This document shows positions 34,623 to 45,296 of a DNA stretch of 64,000 nucleotides, piece by piece. Position numbers and translations under genes: made by a program. The DNA comes from Pandoraea cepalis. Its GTDB lineage: Bacteria; Pseudomonadota; Gammaproteobacteria; Burkholderiales; Burkholderiaceae. Below the pieces are notes generated by a model that was given only the letters and a program-made list of their open reading frames with translations, did not search any database and was not told the DNA's origin. Within the stretch, counting starts at the first letter, position 1; each line of letters begins with the position of its first letter. The stretch covers positions 1 to 64,000 of the forward strand of contig NZ_CABPSL010000017.1 in the NCBI RefSeq assembly GCF_902459665.1, written 5' to 3'.

Positions 34623-36908
34623 ATGAAATTCCGTTTTCCGATCGTCATCATCGACGAAGACTTCCGCTCCGAAAACATCTCCGGATCCGGGATTCGCTCC
34701 TTGGCGGAGGCCATCGAAGCCGAGGGCATGGAGGTCAACGGTCTCACGAGCTACGGTGACCTGACTTCGTTTGCGCAACAGGCGAGCCGCGCATCGAGTT
34801 TCATCCTGTCCATCGACGACGACGAGTTCGGCACGTTTTCGAGCGAAGCGGGCGGGGAAGGCGAGGGCGAGCTGGCGCTGGCCATCATCAACCTGCGCGC
34901 GTTCGTGCAGGAAGTGCGCCGTCGCAACCCGGACATTCCGATTTTCCTGTACGGCGAGACGCGCACGTCGCGCCACATCCCGAACGACATCCTGCGCGAG
35001 CTGCACGGCTTCATTCACATGTTCGAAGACACGCCGGAGTTCGTGGCGCGTCACATCATCCGTGAAGCCAGGTCGTACCTCGACTCGCTGCCGCCGCCGT
35101 TCTTCCGCTCGCTCACGCACTATGCGGCCGACGGTTCATATTCGTGGCACTGCCCGGGCCACTCGGGCGGCGTGGCGTTCCTCAAGAGCCCGGTGGGCCA
35201 GATGTTCCACCAGTTCTTCGGTGAGAACATGCTGCGCGCGGACGTGTGCAACGCCGTCGAAGAATTGGGTCAGTTGCTTGACCACAACGGCCCGGTGGGT
35301 GCGTCGGAGCGCAATGCGGCGCGTATCTTCAACGCCGATCATCTGTTCTTCGTGACGAACGGCACGTCGACCTCGAACAAGATCGTGTGGCATGCCACCG
35401 TGGCGCCAGGCGACATCGTCGTAGTCGACCGCAACTGCCACAAGTCGATCCTGCACGCGATCACGATGACGGGCGCCGTGCCGGTGTTTCTTACGCCGAC
35501 GCGCAACCACCTCGGCATCATCGGCCCGATTCCGAAGTCGGAGTTCGAGCCGGAAGTCATTCGCGCCAAGATCGAAGCGAACCCGTTCGCGCGCGAAGTG
35601 CTGGAACGCGATCCGAACGCCAAGCCGCGTATTCTCACGATCACGCAGAGCACCTATGACGGCGTCATCTACAACGTCGAGATGATCAAGGAATTGCTGG
35701 GCAACAACATCGACACGCTGCACTTCGATGAAGCCTGGCTGCCGCACGCGGCGTTCCACGAGTTCTATCGCGACATGCACGCGATCGGCGAAGGGCGCCC
35801 GCGCTCGGCGGAGGCCACGGTCTACGCCACGCACTCCACGCACAAGTTGCTCGCCGGTATTTCGCAAGCGTCGCAGATCGTGGTGCAGGAATCGGAAGCG
35901 CGAACCTTCGACACGTATCGCTTCAACGAGGCGTACCTGATGCACACGTCGACCTCGCCGCAGTACGCGATCATCGCGTCGTGCGACGTGGCGGCCGCGA
36001 TGATGGAGCCGCCGGGCGGCACGGCGCTGGTCGAAGAGTCGATCGTCGAGGCGCTCGACTTCCGCCGCGCCATGCGCAAGGTGGCGGCCGAGTATGGCGA
36101 TTCGTGGTGGTTCTCGGTCTGGGGCCCGGAGCATCTGGGCGACGAGGGCACGATTCAGCGCGACGACTGGGTGCTGCGTGCCAACGAGCGTTGGCACGGC
36201 TTCGGCGATCTGGCCGACGGCTTCAACATGCTCGATCCGATCAAGGCGACGATCATCACGCCGGGGTTGGACGTGGACGGCGAGTTCGGCGAGAGCGGCA
36301 TTCCCGCGGCCATCGTTACCAAGTACCTTGCCGAACACGGCATCATCGTCGAGAAGACCGGGCTTTATTCGTTCTTCATCATGTTTACCATCGGCATCAC
36401 CAAGGGCCGTTGGAATTCGATGGTGACCGAGCTGCAGCAGTTCAAGGACGATTACGATCACAACCGCCCGCTCTGGCGCGTGCTGCCGGAGTTCGTGGCG
36501 CAGTTCCCGCGCTACGAGCGCATCGGACTGCGCGATCTGTGCGATCAGATCCACAGCGTGTACAAGGCGAACGACGTGGCGCGCGTGACGACCGAGATGT
36601 ACCTCTCGGACATGCAGCCCGCGATGAAGCCGACCGACGCGTTCTCGAAACTGGCGCACCGCCAGATCGACCGCGTGCCCATCGACGAACTCGAAGGGCG
36701 CGTGACGAGCGTGTTGCTCACGCCGTATCCGCCGGGTATTCCGTTGTTGATTCCCGGCGAACGCTTCAACGCCGCGATCATCGAGTATCTGCGTTTCGCG
36801 CGCGACTTCAACGAACGCTTCCCGGGCTTCCATACCGATATCCACGGTCTGGTCGTCGAGGAAGTGGACGGACGCCCCGAGTATTTTGTGGATTGTGTGC
36901 GCCAGTAA
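34623..36908 (+). CDS. Orn/Lys/Arg decarboxylase (PLP fold I, biodegradative type)
   Basis: 761 residues of the large acid-inducible-type decarboxylase family: an N-terminal response-regulator-like wing domain (FPIVIIDEDFRSENISGSG), then the PLP core with YSWHCPGHSGGVAFL, NGTSTSNKIV, TLHFDEAWLPHAAFHEFY and the PLP lysine in HSTHKLLAGISQASQ (about K408), and a C-terminal domain ending near LVVEEVDGRPEYF. AdiA-, CadA/LdcC- and SpeC-type enzymes share this layout; arginine is the likeliest substrate but this is inference. Start: ATG with GAAGGAA before it. Confidence 0.9.
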   Translation: MKFRFPIVIIDEDFRSENISGSGIRSLAEAIEAEGMEVNGLTSYGDLTSFAQQASRASSFILSIDDDEFGTFSSEAGGEGEGELALAIINLRAFVQEVRRRNPDIPIFLYGETRTSRHIPNDILRELHGFIHMFEDTPEFVARHIIREARSYLDSLPPPFFRSLTHYAADGSYSWHCPGHSGGVAFLKSPVGQMFHQFFGENMLRADVCNAVEELGQLLDHNGPVGASERNAARIFNADHLFFVTNGTSTSNKIVWHATVAPGDIVVVDRNCHKSILHAITMTGAVPVFLTPTRNHLGIIGPIPKSEFEPEVIRAKIEANPFAREVLERDPNAKPRILTITQSTYDGVIYNVEMIKELLGNNIDTLHFDEAWLPHAAFHEFYRDMHAIGEGRPRSAEATVYATHSTHKLLAGISQASQIVVQESEARTFDTYRFNEAYLMHTSTSPQYAIIASCDVAAAMMEPPGGTALVEESIVEALDFRRAMRKVAAEYGDSWWFSVWGPEHLGDEGTIQRDDWVLRANERWHGFGDLADGFNMLDPIKATIITPGLDVDGEFGESGIPAAIVTKYLAEHGIIVEKTGLYSFFIMFTIGITKGRWNSMVTELQQFKDDYDHNRPLWRVLPEFVAQFPRYERIGLRDLCDQIHSVYKANDVARVTTEMYLSDMQPAMKPTDAFSKLAHRQIDRVPIDELEGRVTSVLLTPYPPGIPLLIPGERFNAAIIEYLRFARDFNERFPGFHTDIHGLVVEEVDGRPEYFVDCVRQ

Positions 36909-36939
36909 GCTACGCGAGCGCGCCTGTGGCGACATCCGG

Positions 36940-36968
36940 CCCCGTGTGAAAGCACGGGGCTTTTTTTG
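36940..36968 (+). terminator. Rho-independent terminator of the decarboxylase gene
   Basis: GCCCCGTG and CACGGGGC arms are followed by seven T residues, 31 bases past the stop codon. Confidence 0.9.
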
Positions 36969-37186
36969 TTTCAACGAAGTCGGCATGCGGATGCCCAGCG
37001 CGTGGCGGCGCGCCTTATACGCCCGTTTTTGCTGGACGCATTTCACGTATCGCGCGTTGCGAAGCGTTGTCAGACGAAAATGAGTAGCCGAATTCGAGAA
37101 ATTGGCCATTAAATGGCGGAAGATGCCTGACGATCGTCGAGATGAGGCGGGGCGTACCCGATTTGTGGTTTGGCTCGAACTGCGCA

Positions 37187-37233
37187 AATTTGGGTGATTT
37201 CCCGTTAATTTGGGCCGATTCGGTTGCTACACT
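37187..37233 (+). promoter_or_regulatory. gltS promoter with overlapping direct repeats
   Basis: TACACT (37228-37233) with TTAATT (37205-37210) at a 17-base spacer is a plausible promoter. AATTTGGG recurs at 37187 and 37207, exactly 20 bases apart, the second copy overlapping the -35 element. Confidence 0.45.
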
Positions 37234-37262
37234 CGACGCACTTTTTTCGAGCGGGAGGATTC

Positions 37263-38477
37263 ATGGAAACCGGACAACTGGAGTTCAGCACCTACGGCAC
37301 GCTCGTCTGTGCCACGTTGGTGTTGTTGCTTGGGCGCAAGCTGGTCGAATGGATTGGGCCGCTGCGCACCTACAGCATTCCTGAACCCGTGGCGGCTGGC
37401 CTGCTGGTGGCCGTGGGCGCGTTGGCGCTGCGCCAGTTCGGGCAGGTTGAGCTGAAGTTCGACACGTCGTTGCAAACGCCGCTCATGCTTGCCTTTTTCG
37501 CGACCATCGGGCTGTCGGCCAATCTAGCGAGCCTGAAGGCCGGCGGGCGTCGCCTGGTGTTGTTCCTTGGCGTGGTGGCGGGCATGTTGATCGTACAGAA
37601 CGCGATCGGCGTGGGACTTGCGTCCATGATGGGGCTGGCGCCGGGCGTCGGCTTGTTGGGCGGGTCGATTACGCTGGCGGGCGGACACGGCACGGGCGCG
37701 GCATGGGGTGACACGCTGACCGCGCGCTATGGTGTGCAGTCGGCACTGGAAATCGCGATGGCTTGCGCCACCTTCGGGCTGGTGTTTGGCGGGTTGCTGG
37801 GCGGGCCGGTCGCGCGTTACCTGGTGGGGCGTCTGGGCGCCAACGTGCCGGGCGCCGCCGCGGCGCAACAGACCACGCCGGAGGGCTTCGAGCAGCCGCA
37901 CACGGTGCGGTTGATCACCGCGCAGGCGCTGATCGAAACGGTGGCGATGATTGCCATCTGTTTGCTGGGCGGCGAGGTCATTGCGCGCTGGCTGGCGGGC
38001 ACGGCCTTCGAATTGCCGACGTTCGTGTGTGTGCTGTTTACCGGTGTCGTTGTGCGCAATTTGCTGTCGCTCGTGGGCTACGAGGTGTTTGAGCGCTCGC
38101 TGTCGGTGCTTGGCAATGTGAGTCTCTCGCTCTTTCTGGCGATGGCGCTCATGACCCTGCGTCTGTGGGATCTCTCGACGCTGGCGCTGCCGATGATCGT
38201 GATTCTCGTTGTGCAGGCGGTCGCGATGGCGGCTTATGCGATCTTCGTCACGTTCCGCGTCATGGGACGCAACTACGATGCGGCCGTGCTCGCGGCGGGC
38301 CACTGCGGATTCGGGCTGGGTGCGACGCCGACGGCGATCGCCAACATGCAGGCGGTGACCGAGCGTTTCGGCCCGTCGCACATCGCATTCCTGATCGTGC
38401 CGATGGTGGGGGCGTTCTTCATCGACATCCTCAACGCGATCATCATCAAGGGGTTCCTGTCGCTGCCGCTGTTCTGA
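37263..38477 (+). CDS. gltS: Sodium/glutamate symporter GltS
   Basis: Inner-membrane Na+-coupled glutamate importer. The 404 residues form about ten to twelve hydrophobic helices in two inverted halves. Family motifs include GRKLVEWIGPLRTYSIPEPVAAGLL (in parts, about 21-45), the re-entrant loop LLGGSITLAGGHGTGAAWG and, in the second half, AAGHCGFGLGATPTAIANMQ. Strong Shine-Dalgarno GGGAGG lies 6 bases before the ATG. It is convergent with argH across a shared hairpin. Confidence 0.94.
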   Translation: METGQLEFSTYGTLVCATLVLLLGRKLVEWIGPLRTYSIPEPVAAGLLVAVGALALRQFGQVELKFDTSLQTPLMLAFFATIGLSANLASLKAGGRRLVLFLGVVAGMLIVQNAIGVGLASMMGLAPGVGLLGGSITLAGGHGTGAAWGDTLTARYGVQSALEIAMACATFGLVFGGLLGGPVARYLVGRLGANVPGAAAAQQTTPEGFEQPHTVRLITAQALIETVAMIAICLLGGEVIARWLAGTAFELPTFVCVLFTGVVVRNLLSLVGYEVFERSLSVLGNVSLSLFLAMALMTLRLWDLSTLALPMIVILVVQAVAMAAYAIFVTFRVMGRNYDAAVLAAGHCGFGLGATPTAIANMQAVTERFGPSHIAFLIVPMVGAFFIDILNAIIIKGFLSLPLF

Positions 38478-38521
38478 TGCGAGGGGCGTGACCCCGCGCG
38501 TATGTCCGTCTCGCGCGCATG

Positions 38522-38550
38522 AAAAATGCCACCCATCCGGGTGGCATTTT
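38522..38550. terminator. Bidirectional terminator between gltS and argH
   Basis: AAAATGCCACCC and GGGTGGCATTTT pair perfectly over 12 bp with a 4-base loop; A- and T-runs at the ends serve both directions. Confidence 0.8.
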
Positions 38551-38590
38551 CGTTGGCGCGCGCCAGGTCGAATGACCTGGCCAGGCCGAC

Positions 38591-39988
38591 TTACTTGGCG
38601 AGCTTCGCGCGTGCGGCGGCGATGGCGCGTTGCACTTGGGCGGGCGCGGTGCCGCCGATGTGGTTGCGGCTGGCGACCGAGCCTTCGAGCGTGAGGCAAT
38701 CGAAGACATCCTCACCGACGAGCGGCGAGAACTTCTGCAACTCGGCGAGCGACAGGTCGGCCAGATCGATATCGCGATCCGAGCAGATCTTCACGGCATG
38801 CGCCACGATTTCGTGGGCGTCGCGGAACGGCAGACCCTTCTTGACGAGGTAGTCGGCCAGATCGGTGGCGGTCGAGAAGCCTTGCAGCGCGGCGTTGCGC
38901 ATATTGGCTTCGCGTACCTTGATGCCCGGCACCATGTCCGCGAAGATGCGCAGCGTGTCGATCACGGTGTCGACCGTGTCGAACAGCGGTTCCTTGTCTT
39001 CCTGATTGTCCTTGTTGTAGGCGAGCGGCTGGCCCTTCATCAGCGTGAGCAGCGCGATCAGGTGGCCGTTGACGCGACCGGTCTTGCCGCGCGCGAGCTC
39101 GGGCACGTCCGGGTTCTTCTTCTGCGGCATGATCGAGCTGCCGGTACAGAAGCGGTCGGCCAGATCGATGAAGCCCACGCGCGGGCTCATCCACAGCACC
39201 AACTCTTCCGAGAAGCGCGAGACGTGCGTCATCACGAGCGCGGCGGCGGCCGTGAATTCGATCGCGAAGTCGCGATCCGACACGGCGTCGAGTGAGTTCG
39301 CGCAGACTTCTTCGAAGCCAAGCGTCGCCGCGACCCGTTCCCGATCGATCGGATAGCTCGTGCCGGCGAGCGCCGCAGCGCCCAGCGGCAGCCGGTTCAC
39401 GCGGCGGCGCACGTCGAGCATGCGTTCCGCGTCGCGGCTGAACATCTCGAAGTAAGCCAGCAGGTGATGACCAAACGTCACCGGTTGTGCGACTTGCAGG
39501 TGAGTGAAGCCCGGCAGAATCGTGGCGCTGTGCTGATCGGCCAAATCCAGCAATGCCCGGCGCAGGTCGCCGAGGTGATGGCCGATGCGATCGATTTCGC
39601 TGCGCAGCCACAGTCGGATGTCGGTCGCCACCTGATCGTTACGCGAGCGGCCGGTGTGCAGGCGCTTGCCCGCATCGCCGATGAGGGCGGTCAGGCGCGC
39701 TTCGATGTTCAGGTGAACGTCTTCGAGATCCAGTTGCCACTCGAGCTCGCCACGTTCGATCTCGCCGCGAATCTGCGTCATGCCGCGCTGGATGTCGGCC
39801 AGATCCTGGGCGCTGATGATGCCTTGCGCCGACAGCATATCGGCATGGGCGAGCGACCCTTCGATGTCGAACAGCGCCAGGCGCTTGTCGAAGAAGACCG
39901 ACGCCGTATAGCGCTTGACGAGTTCGGAAACGGGTTCGGAAAAGCGGGCCGACCAGGCTTCGCCTTTCTTGTGGAGTTGGGAGGTCAT
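38591..39988 (-). CDS. argH: Argininosuccinate lyase
   Basis: Final step of arginine synthesis, cleaving argininosuccinate to arginine and fumarate. The 465 residues have [19 protein letters not shown] at the N-terminus, [19 protein letters not shown] (about 110-128), [15 protein letters not shown] with the catalytic His, and the superfamily signature [13 protein letters not shown] with the catalytic Ser (about 274-286). The start [10 protein letters not shown] is supported by GGGAGG-like bases upstream being weak but the length being typical; a longer frame upstream is rejected. Confidence 0.97.
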   Translation of the reverse strand: MTSQLHKKGEAWSARFSEPVSELVKRYTASVFFDKRLALFDIEGSLAHADMLSAQGIISAQDLADIQRGMTQIRGEIERGELEWQLDLEDVHLNIEARLTALIGDAGKRLHTGRSRNDQVATDIRLWLRSEIDRIGHHLGDLRRALLDLADQHSATILPGFTHLQVAQPVTFGHHLLAYFEMFSRDAERMLDVRRRVNRLPLGAAALAGTSYPIDRERVAATLGFEEVCANSLDAVSDRDFAIEFTAAAALVMTHVSRFSEELVLWMSPRVGFIDLADRFCTGSSIMPQKKNPDVPELARGKTGRVNGHLIALLTLMKGQPLAYNKDNQEDKEPLFDTVDTVIDTLRIFADMVPGIKVREANMRNAALQGFSTATDLADYLVKKGLPFRDAHEIVAHAVKICSDRDIDLADLSLAELQKFSPLVGEDVFDCLTLEGSVASRNHIGGTAPAQVQRAIAAARAKLAK

Positions 39989-40201
39989 TGTCGTAGCTTG
40001 GCTAATCGAGGCCCATCGGGGGCAGATGGAAGCGGACCGTGGCGGAGCACGGCAAACCGGGATTATACAACCCCGGCGTTGGCCCATCGACTCGGCCGAC
40101 GGCGGGTCCAGCGCGCCCCAGCCGGCGCAACATCGCCAGCGCTCAGGGCAGGGGGCCTCGGTCGGCGCAGCGTCGAGCGCGGCCGGGCCAGGACGTGCCG
40201 G

Positions 40202-41020
40202 TCAGTGCGTCATCGACAGCGTCCAGACGCGCGGCGGCGCCGACAGGCACAGACCCGACGTTGCCTCGTCGAACGCCGCCCGTTGCAGCGCTTCGAGCTT
40301 CGCCGTCTTGGCGATCCGCTCGCGGGCCTGATGGATGCGCGCCATGCGCGATGGATCGTCGGGCAACGCGCACAGGCGGCCGAGATCGCGCATGAGCGAA
40401 GTGCCGAGCCGGTCGAGCGCCGGACGCAAACGCGTGGCCAGATCGACAGGCTCCCCGGGCGCGCTGCCTTCGCGCTTCCAGCGGGCCAGCAAGGCCGTTT
40501 GCACCAGCTTGCCCGCCTCGATCTGCAGACGGAAGAACGTGCGTGCCTGCGCGGGCGTCAGGCCGTACTGGTTGGCCCGGTCTCCCATGCTGTCAAGCAA
40601 CGCCTGCTCGCGCGGGGTGTCCTGCACCGGCTTGCCCGACGTGTATTTCGTCCGCGCAACCGCTTCGCTGATCGCCAGTCGCTCCAGAATGCCGTGCATC
40701 AGCGGGTCGAGCACGGGATCGACGATCGGCCGCGGCTTGGGTGGACTCGCGGGCGACGACGCGAGCGTTCGCGAGACAAGGCGTACGGCCAAACCGCGCA
40801 CGCCGTGCGGCGCCGCAGCGAGTGCATGCGAGACGGGCGGGGGCGGGGGCGAGGACGCAGATGAGGAAAGGCCGGTGCTGGGGGTGTGAGGTGACATCTG
40901 GACGGCCGAACCCGCCTGCGCACCTGCGCAAATCAGGCCAAGCGCGGTGGCCGTGAAGCGTCTGGAGACCCGTCGTAAGCGGGTACCTCGCGCGGAGACT
41001 GTGTTGGAATCGGATTGCAT
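40202..41020 (-). CDS. Exported chorismate mutase (gamma AroQ class)
   Basis: 272 residues. The N-terminus (RRVSRRFTATALGLICAGAQAGSA) looks like a signal peptide, followed by a Ser/Pro-rich linker with five consecutive prolines (about 59-63). From about residue 105 it matches secreted chorismate mutases: LMHGILERLAISEAVARTKYTSG, DTPREQALLDSMGDRANQYGLTP, FFRLQIEAGKLVQTALLARW and a C-terminal helical extension. It converts chorismate to prephenate, probably in the periplasm or outside the cell. It is flanked by argH and ppc with no aromatic-pathway neighbours. The biological role of exported mutases is unsettled. Confidence 0.85.
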   Translation of the reverse strand: MQSDSNTVSARGTRLRRVSRRFTATALGLICAGAQAGSAVQMSPHTPSTGLSSSASSPPPPPVSHALAAAPHGVRGLAVRLVSRTLASSPASPPKPRPIVDPVLDPLMHGILERLAISEAVARTKYTSGKPVQDTPREQALLDSMGDRANQYGLTPAQARTFFRLQIEAGKLVQTALLARWKREGSAPGEPVDLATRLRPALDRLGTSLMRDLGRLCALPDDPSRMARIHQARERIAKTAKLEALQRAAFDEATSGLCLSAPPRVWTLSMTH

Positions 41021-41153
41021 GATGGATGGGCCCCCCGGCAGCCATCGAATCGAATTCCCGAAATATACCGTTCTATCGGCCCACTGTCGTTGGGGAGAAT
41101 CTCAAGCGGAGTACCGCGCGGCCAACATGGCGTTTTCGGCCCATCGACGTTGT

Positions 41154-41184
41154 GCGCCGGCCCCGCGGACTGCGGAGCCGGCGC
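41154..41184 (-). terminator. Hairpin downstream of ppc
   Basis: GCGCCGGC and GCCGGCGC arms, with a further short inner stem, begin 20 bases past the ppc stop. No U-run follows, so factor-independent termination is doubtful. Confidence 0.4.
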
Positions 41185-41204
41185 CGGGTCACGCCGCGAG
41201 GACG

Positions 41205-44171
41205 TCAGCCCGTGTTGCGCAGCCCGGCGGCAATGCCGTTGATGGACAGGTGGATGCCGCGACGCGCGCGCTCGTCCGATTCCCCCGCACGATGCCGGCG
41301 CAACAACTCGACTTGCAAGTGGTTGAGCGGATCGAGGTAGGGGAAGCGGTTCTTGATCGAGCGGGCGAGCAGCGGGTTGTCCGCCAGTCGCTCCTCGTGA
41401 CCGGTGATGAGCGCGAGCGCCTGCGAGGTGCTCTGCCATTCGGCAACGATGCGATTGAACACGCGCTTGCGCAGCTTTTCGTCCGGCACCAGTTCGGCAT
41501 AACGCGACGCCACGGCCAGATCGGTCTTGGCGAGCACCATGTCCATGTTCGAGAGCAGCGTCGCGAAGAACGGCCAGCGCTTGACCATCTGACGCAAGGT
41601 ATCGAGACGCTTTTCGCGACCTTCGGCGTCGGCCTTCGCGGCTTTACCTTGCCCGCCGTCGAGAAATGCCTGCACGGCGCTGCCGAAGCCGTACCAGCCG
41701 GTGATGAGCAGACGGCACTGGCCCCACGAGAAGCCCCACGGAATCGCGCGCAGGTCTTCGATACGACGGTTCTTCGGATCCGAGAACTTGCGCGAGGCGG
41801 GACGCGAGCCGATGTTGAGCTCGGCGATTTCCGCGATCGGGGTGGCCGAGAAGAAGTAGTCGGTGAAGCCCGGCGTCTCGTAGACGAGGTCGCGATACGC
41901 GGCGAAGGCCGTGTCCGAGAGCGTCTGCATGACCTGCTCGTAGGCGGCCAGACGCGGCGGCTGGTTGCGGCTCGGCAGCAGCGTGGCTTCGAGCGTGGCC
42001 GCCACGATGGTCTCCAGGTTGCGCCGCCCGATCTCCGGGTTGGCGAACTTGCTCGCAATGATCTCGCCTTGCTCGGTCAGACGAATCTGCCCCTTCACCG
42101 TGCCCGGCGGTTGCGACAGGATGGCCTGATAGGTCGGGCCGCCGCCACGCCCCACGGTGCCGCCGCGGCCGTGGAACAGGCGCAGGCGAATGCCTTTCTC
42201 TTCGAACAGATGGACCAGTGCGAGTTCGGCCTTGTACAACTCCCAGTTCGACGTGAGGAAGCCGCCGTCCTTGTTGCTGTCGGAGTAGCCGAGCATGACT
42301 TCCTGCTCGCCGCCTTGCTGCGTGACCACCTCGGACATGCCGGGGATGTCGAAGAACGCGCGCATGATGACCGGCGCATTGCGCAAGTCGGCAATCGTTT
42401 CGAACAGCGGGATGACCATCGCACCGACCTTGGGCTCGATAGCTTTCGCGCCGTTGCCGCCAAGCGCGCCCTGGAAGAGGCCGGTCTCCTTTTGCAGCAG
42501 CATGACTTCCACCAGATCGCTCACGGTTTCCGTATGCGAAATGATGTAGTTGCGCACTGCGCGGGGTCCGAAGCGGGCGCGGATGTCGCGCGCCGCGGCA
42601 AACACGGCCAGCTCGTCGCGCGTGCGCTGCGAGTAGTCGAGATAGGGCGAGAACAACGGGCGCGGCTCGCGCAGTTCGCGCAGCAGCAGGGCGAGCTTCT
42701 GGTCTTCGTCGAGCTTCGCGTAATTCGCTTCGATGCCCGCCTTGGCGAACAACTCGGCGATGACGGCTTCGTGAATGTCCGAACTCTGGCGCAGGTCGAT
42801 GCTGGCCAGATGGAAGCCGAACACCTCGGCGGCACGCACGAGCGGCCCGAGACGTTGTGCGACCAGGGCACCGCCATGATGCGCCATGAGCGATGCGACC
42901 ACCGTATTCAGATCCGAGATGAATTCGCTCGCGTCGAGATACGGGCTGGCGCGACCGACCGCGACGCGATGGGGCACATGGCCGACCCATTCGCGCGCCG
43001 TGGCGGCCAGACGCGCGTACACGCCGATGAGCGCGCGTCGATAGGGCTCGTCGGTACGGTGTGGCGAATCGTCGGGCGAGCGGCGCGCAAGCGTGAGCAG
43101 CGCGTCGCTGGCGCCGGCGAGCAGTTGCGAGACGGACAACTCCGCGCCCAGCAAGTGCACCTGTTCGAGGTAGTGCGCGAAGATTTCGGTGGCCTGGCTT
43201 GTGATCGCCAGTTGCAGCGTTTGCGCCGTGACGTTCGGGTTGCCGTCGCGATCGCCGCCGATCCAGCTACCCATCTGCAGGAAGCGGCCGAGGCCTTCGG
43301 CGCGCACGGCGGGCACGGCGTCGTGCAGTTCGGCGCTCACGTCGTCGTACAGGGCGGGAATCTCGGAGAGGAACGTGCTGCGGTAGTACGACAGCGCGTT
43401 CTCGATTTCATCGGCCACCGTCAGGCGCGAACTGCGCAGCATGCGCGTCTGCCAGAGCGTGGTGACGTAGGCACGCATGGATTCGGTGTTGCGCGAGGCC
43501 TCACGCTCGGTGAGGGCGTCGTCGCGATGCGCGAGTAGACGGGCAATTTCGCGCTCGGCGTCGAGAATGCTCTTGCGCTGGACTTCGGTCGGGTGGGCGG
43601 TGAGCACCGGCACGATGAGCGCGCTCGCGAAGAACGCCTGCAGCGTGGCGGGATCGGCAAGGCCGGCGTCTTTCAGGCTTTGCAGCGCGGCGCGCAGGCT
43701 GCCCGGCTGGGCCCGGCTGCCGGCGAGCGCGTGCACGCGACGGCGGCGGTTGTGATGGCGGTCCTCGGCGATGTTCGCCAGATGCGAGAAGTAGCTGAAC
43801 GCGCGCACCACCTCGATGGCTTGCTCATTGGTCAGACCGTTGAGCAATGCGCCCAGCGCGCGGGCGGCGCTGCGGTCGCCCTCGCGGTGAAAGCGCACCG
43901 CATTCTGGCGAATGGTCTCGACCAGATCGAACGCGTCGCTGCCTTGTTGCTCGCGCAGCACGTCGCCCAACAGGCGGCCCAGGAAGCGGATGTCCTCGCG
44001 CAGCGGGGCGTCCTTGTCTTCACGCGAGCGGCGGGCCTTGCCCTTGGCCGGCCCATCTGCCGCCAGGCGGGAAGTGGATGGGGCCGCGGCTGCTGCCTTC
44101 GCGGGGGAAGTCTTGCCGACCGACTTGGCGAGGCCCTCTTGCGGGGCTTTTACCTTTGCGCTGCTCTTCAT
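41205..44171 (-). CDS. ppc: Phosphoenolpyruvate carboxylase
   Basis: Anaplerotic carboxylation of PEP to oxaloacetate. The 988 residues exceed E. coli Ppc (883) mainly through an Ala/Lys/Ser-rich N-terminal extension of about 55 residues before [14 protein letters not shown]. Active-site motifs are [15 protein letters not shown] (His signature), [33 protein letters not shown] and [21 protein letters not shown]. The protein ends with the typical [13 protein letters not shown]. Good Shine-Dalgarno GAGAGGAG 5 bases before the ATG. Divergent from hemC with a 79-base spacer. Confidence 0.97.
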   Translation of the reverse strand: MKSSAKVKAPQEGLAKSVGKTSPAKAAAAAPSTSRLAADGPAKGKARRSREDKDAPLREDIRFLGRLLGDVLREQQGSDAFDLVETIRQNAVRFHREGDRSAARALGALLNGLTNEQAIEVVRAFSYFSHLANIAEDRHHNRRRRVHALAGSRAQPGSLRAALQSLKDAGLADPATLQAFFASALIVPVLTAHPTEVQRKSILDAEREIARLLAHRDDALTEREASRNTESMRAYVTTLWQTRMLRSSRLTVADEIENALSYYRSTFLSEIPALYDDVSAELHDAVPAVRAEGLGRFLQMGSWIGGDRDGNPNVTAQTLQLAITSQATEIFAHYLEQVHLLGAELSVSQLLAGASDALLTLARRSPDDSPHRTDEPYRRALIGVYARLAATAREWVGHVPHRVAVGRASPYLDASEFISDLNTVVASLMAHHGGALVAQRLGPLVRAAEVFGFHLASIDLRQSSDIHEAVIAELFAKAGIEANYAKLDEDQKLALLLRELREPRPLFSPYLDYSQRTRDELAVFAAARDIRARFGPRAVRNYIISHTETVSDLVEVMLLQKETGLFQGALGGNGAKAIEPKVGAMVIPLFETIADLRNAPVIMRAFFDIPGMSEVVTQQGGEQEVMLGYSDSNKDGGFLTSNWELYKAELALVHLFEEKGIRLRLFHGRGGTVGRGGGPTYQAILSQPPGTVKGQIRLTEQGEIIASKFANPEIGRRNLETIVAATLEATLLPSRNQPPRLAAYEQVMQTLSDTAFAAYRDLVYETPGFTDYFFSATPIAEIAELNIGSRPASRKFSDPKNRRIEDLRAIPWGFSWGQCRLLITGWYGFGSAVQAFLDGGQGKAAKADAEGREKRLDTLRQMVKRWPFFATLLSNMDMVLAKTDLAVASRYAELVPDEKLRKRVFNRIVAEWQSTSQALALITGHEERLADNPLLARSIKNRFPYLDPLNHLQVELLRRHRAGESDERARRGIHLSINGIAAGLRNTG

Positions 44172-44250
44172 GTCGCTCCTCTCACGACCCGCCGTTCGGG
44201 CCGGTCAAGCGTGTTACCATTTTTTCTTTTGGTCTTCACGCGGTTGCTGA

Positions 44251-45219
44251 ATGAACTTCGCTGCTCCTGAAACCCTGGTGATCGCTTCGCGCGAGAGCCG
44301 GCTCGCCATGTGGCAAGCCGAACACGTGCGTGACGCGCTGCACAAATTATATCCGCAGTGTCGCGTGAGTATCCTCGGAATGACCACTCGCGGTGACCAA
44401 ATTCTCGATCGCTCGCTCGCGAAGGTCGGCGGCAAGGGGCTATTCGTCAAGGAACTCGAACTTGCCCTGGCCGATGGACGGGCCGATCTCGCCGTCCATT
44501 CGCTCAAGGACGTGCCGATGCAACTGCCCGAAGGCTTCACGCTGGCCGCGGTGCTAGAGCGCGAGGATCCCTGCGACGCCTTCGTGAGCAACGACTACGA
44601 CAGTCTCGATGCACTGCCCGCCGGGGCGGTGGTCGGCACGTCGAGCCTGCGCCGTGAAGTGAGTCTGCGTGCCCGGTATCCGCACCTGTTGGTGGCGCCG
44701 TTGCGGGGCAACCTCGATACGCGTCTGGGCAAGCTCGACCGGGGCGATTTCGCCGCAATCATTCTTGCGGCGGCCGGTCTCAAACGCCTGGGATTGGGCG
44801 AGCGCATTCGCGCCACGCTCGCGCCGGAGGTGAGCCTGCCGGCCGCCGGGCAGGGCGCGCTGGGCATCGAAGTGCGCGCAGGACGTCCCGAAATGCTGCA
44901 ATGGCTCGCCGCACTTCACCACGGCCACACCACGCTGGCCGTGAGCGCCGAGCGCGCCGTTTCGCGTGCGCTGGGGGGCTCGTGCCAGGTGCCGCTGGGC
45001 GCGTTTGCCGAATTTACGCCGAAGGGCGACCTGACACTGCGCGCTTTCATTGCGTCGACGGACGGCGCGACGGTGCTGCGCGCTCAGGGCGCGGCCAATG
45101 TCGCCGAAGGCGACGTGGCCGGCGCCGAGGCGCTCGGGAAGCGGGTCGCGCAGGAACTGATCGATGCGGGAGGCTTGGCGCTGGTGCCGCCGCCCGAGCC
45201 CAAGGATCCTCCCGCTTGA
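44251..45219 (+). CDS. hemC: Porphobilinogen deaminase (hydroxymethylbilane synthase)
   Basis: Polymerises four porphobilinogens to hydroxymethylbilane in haem and sirohaem synthesis. The 322 residues contain [16 protein letters not shown] (about 11-26), [25 protein letters not shown], the catalytic Asp in HSLKDVP (D87), and the dipyrromethane-cofactor Cys245 in [13 protein letters not shown]. First gene of hemC-hemD-hemX-hemY. No clear Shine-Dalgarno is seen before the ATG. Confidence 0.97.
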   Translation: MNFAAPETLVIASRESRLAMWQAEHVRDALHKLYPQCRVSILGMTTRGDQILDRSLAKVGGKGLFVKELELALADGRADLAVHSLKDVPMQLPEGFTLAAVLEREDPCDAFVSNDYDSLDALPAGAVVGTSSLRREVSLRARYPHLLVAPLRGNLDTRLGKLDRGDFAAIILAAAGLKRLGLGERIRATLAPEVSLPAAGQGALGIEVRAGRPEMLQWLAALHHGHTTLAVSAERAVSRALGGSCQVPLGAFAEFTPKGDLTLRAFIASTDGATVLRAQGAANVAEGDVAGAEALGKRVAQELIDAGGLALVPPPEPKDPPA

Positions 45220-45296
45220 GCCCGCGCGCGCCGGCCTTGCCGCCCGCCGCTGGCGTTGCGCCAGCGTCCGTCTGCGGGCGCCTTGCCGGTGGGGCA

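Larger units (their letters stand above)
36909..37262. other. 354-bp intergenic region upstream of gltS
   Basis: Holds the terminator of the decarboxylase gene (36940-36968), an unassigned stretch, and from about 37180 the gltS promoter region with direct repeats. No supportable gene lies in it. Confidence 0.7.

Noticed and set aside
40947-43538. 863-codon plus-strand open frame across ppc
   Set aside because: Antisense to PEP carboxylase with all its motifs; product lacks a plausible fold.
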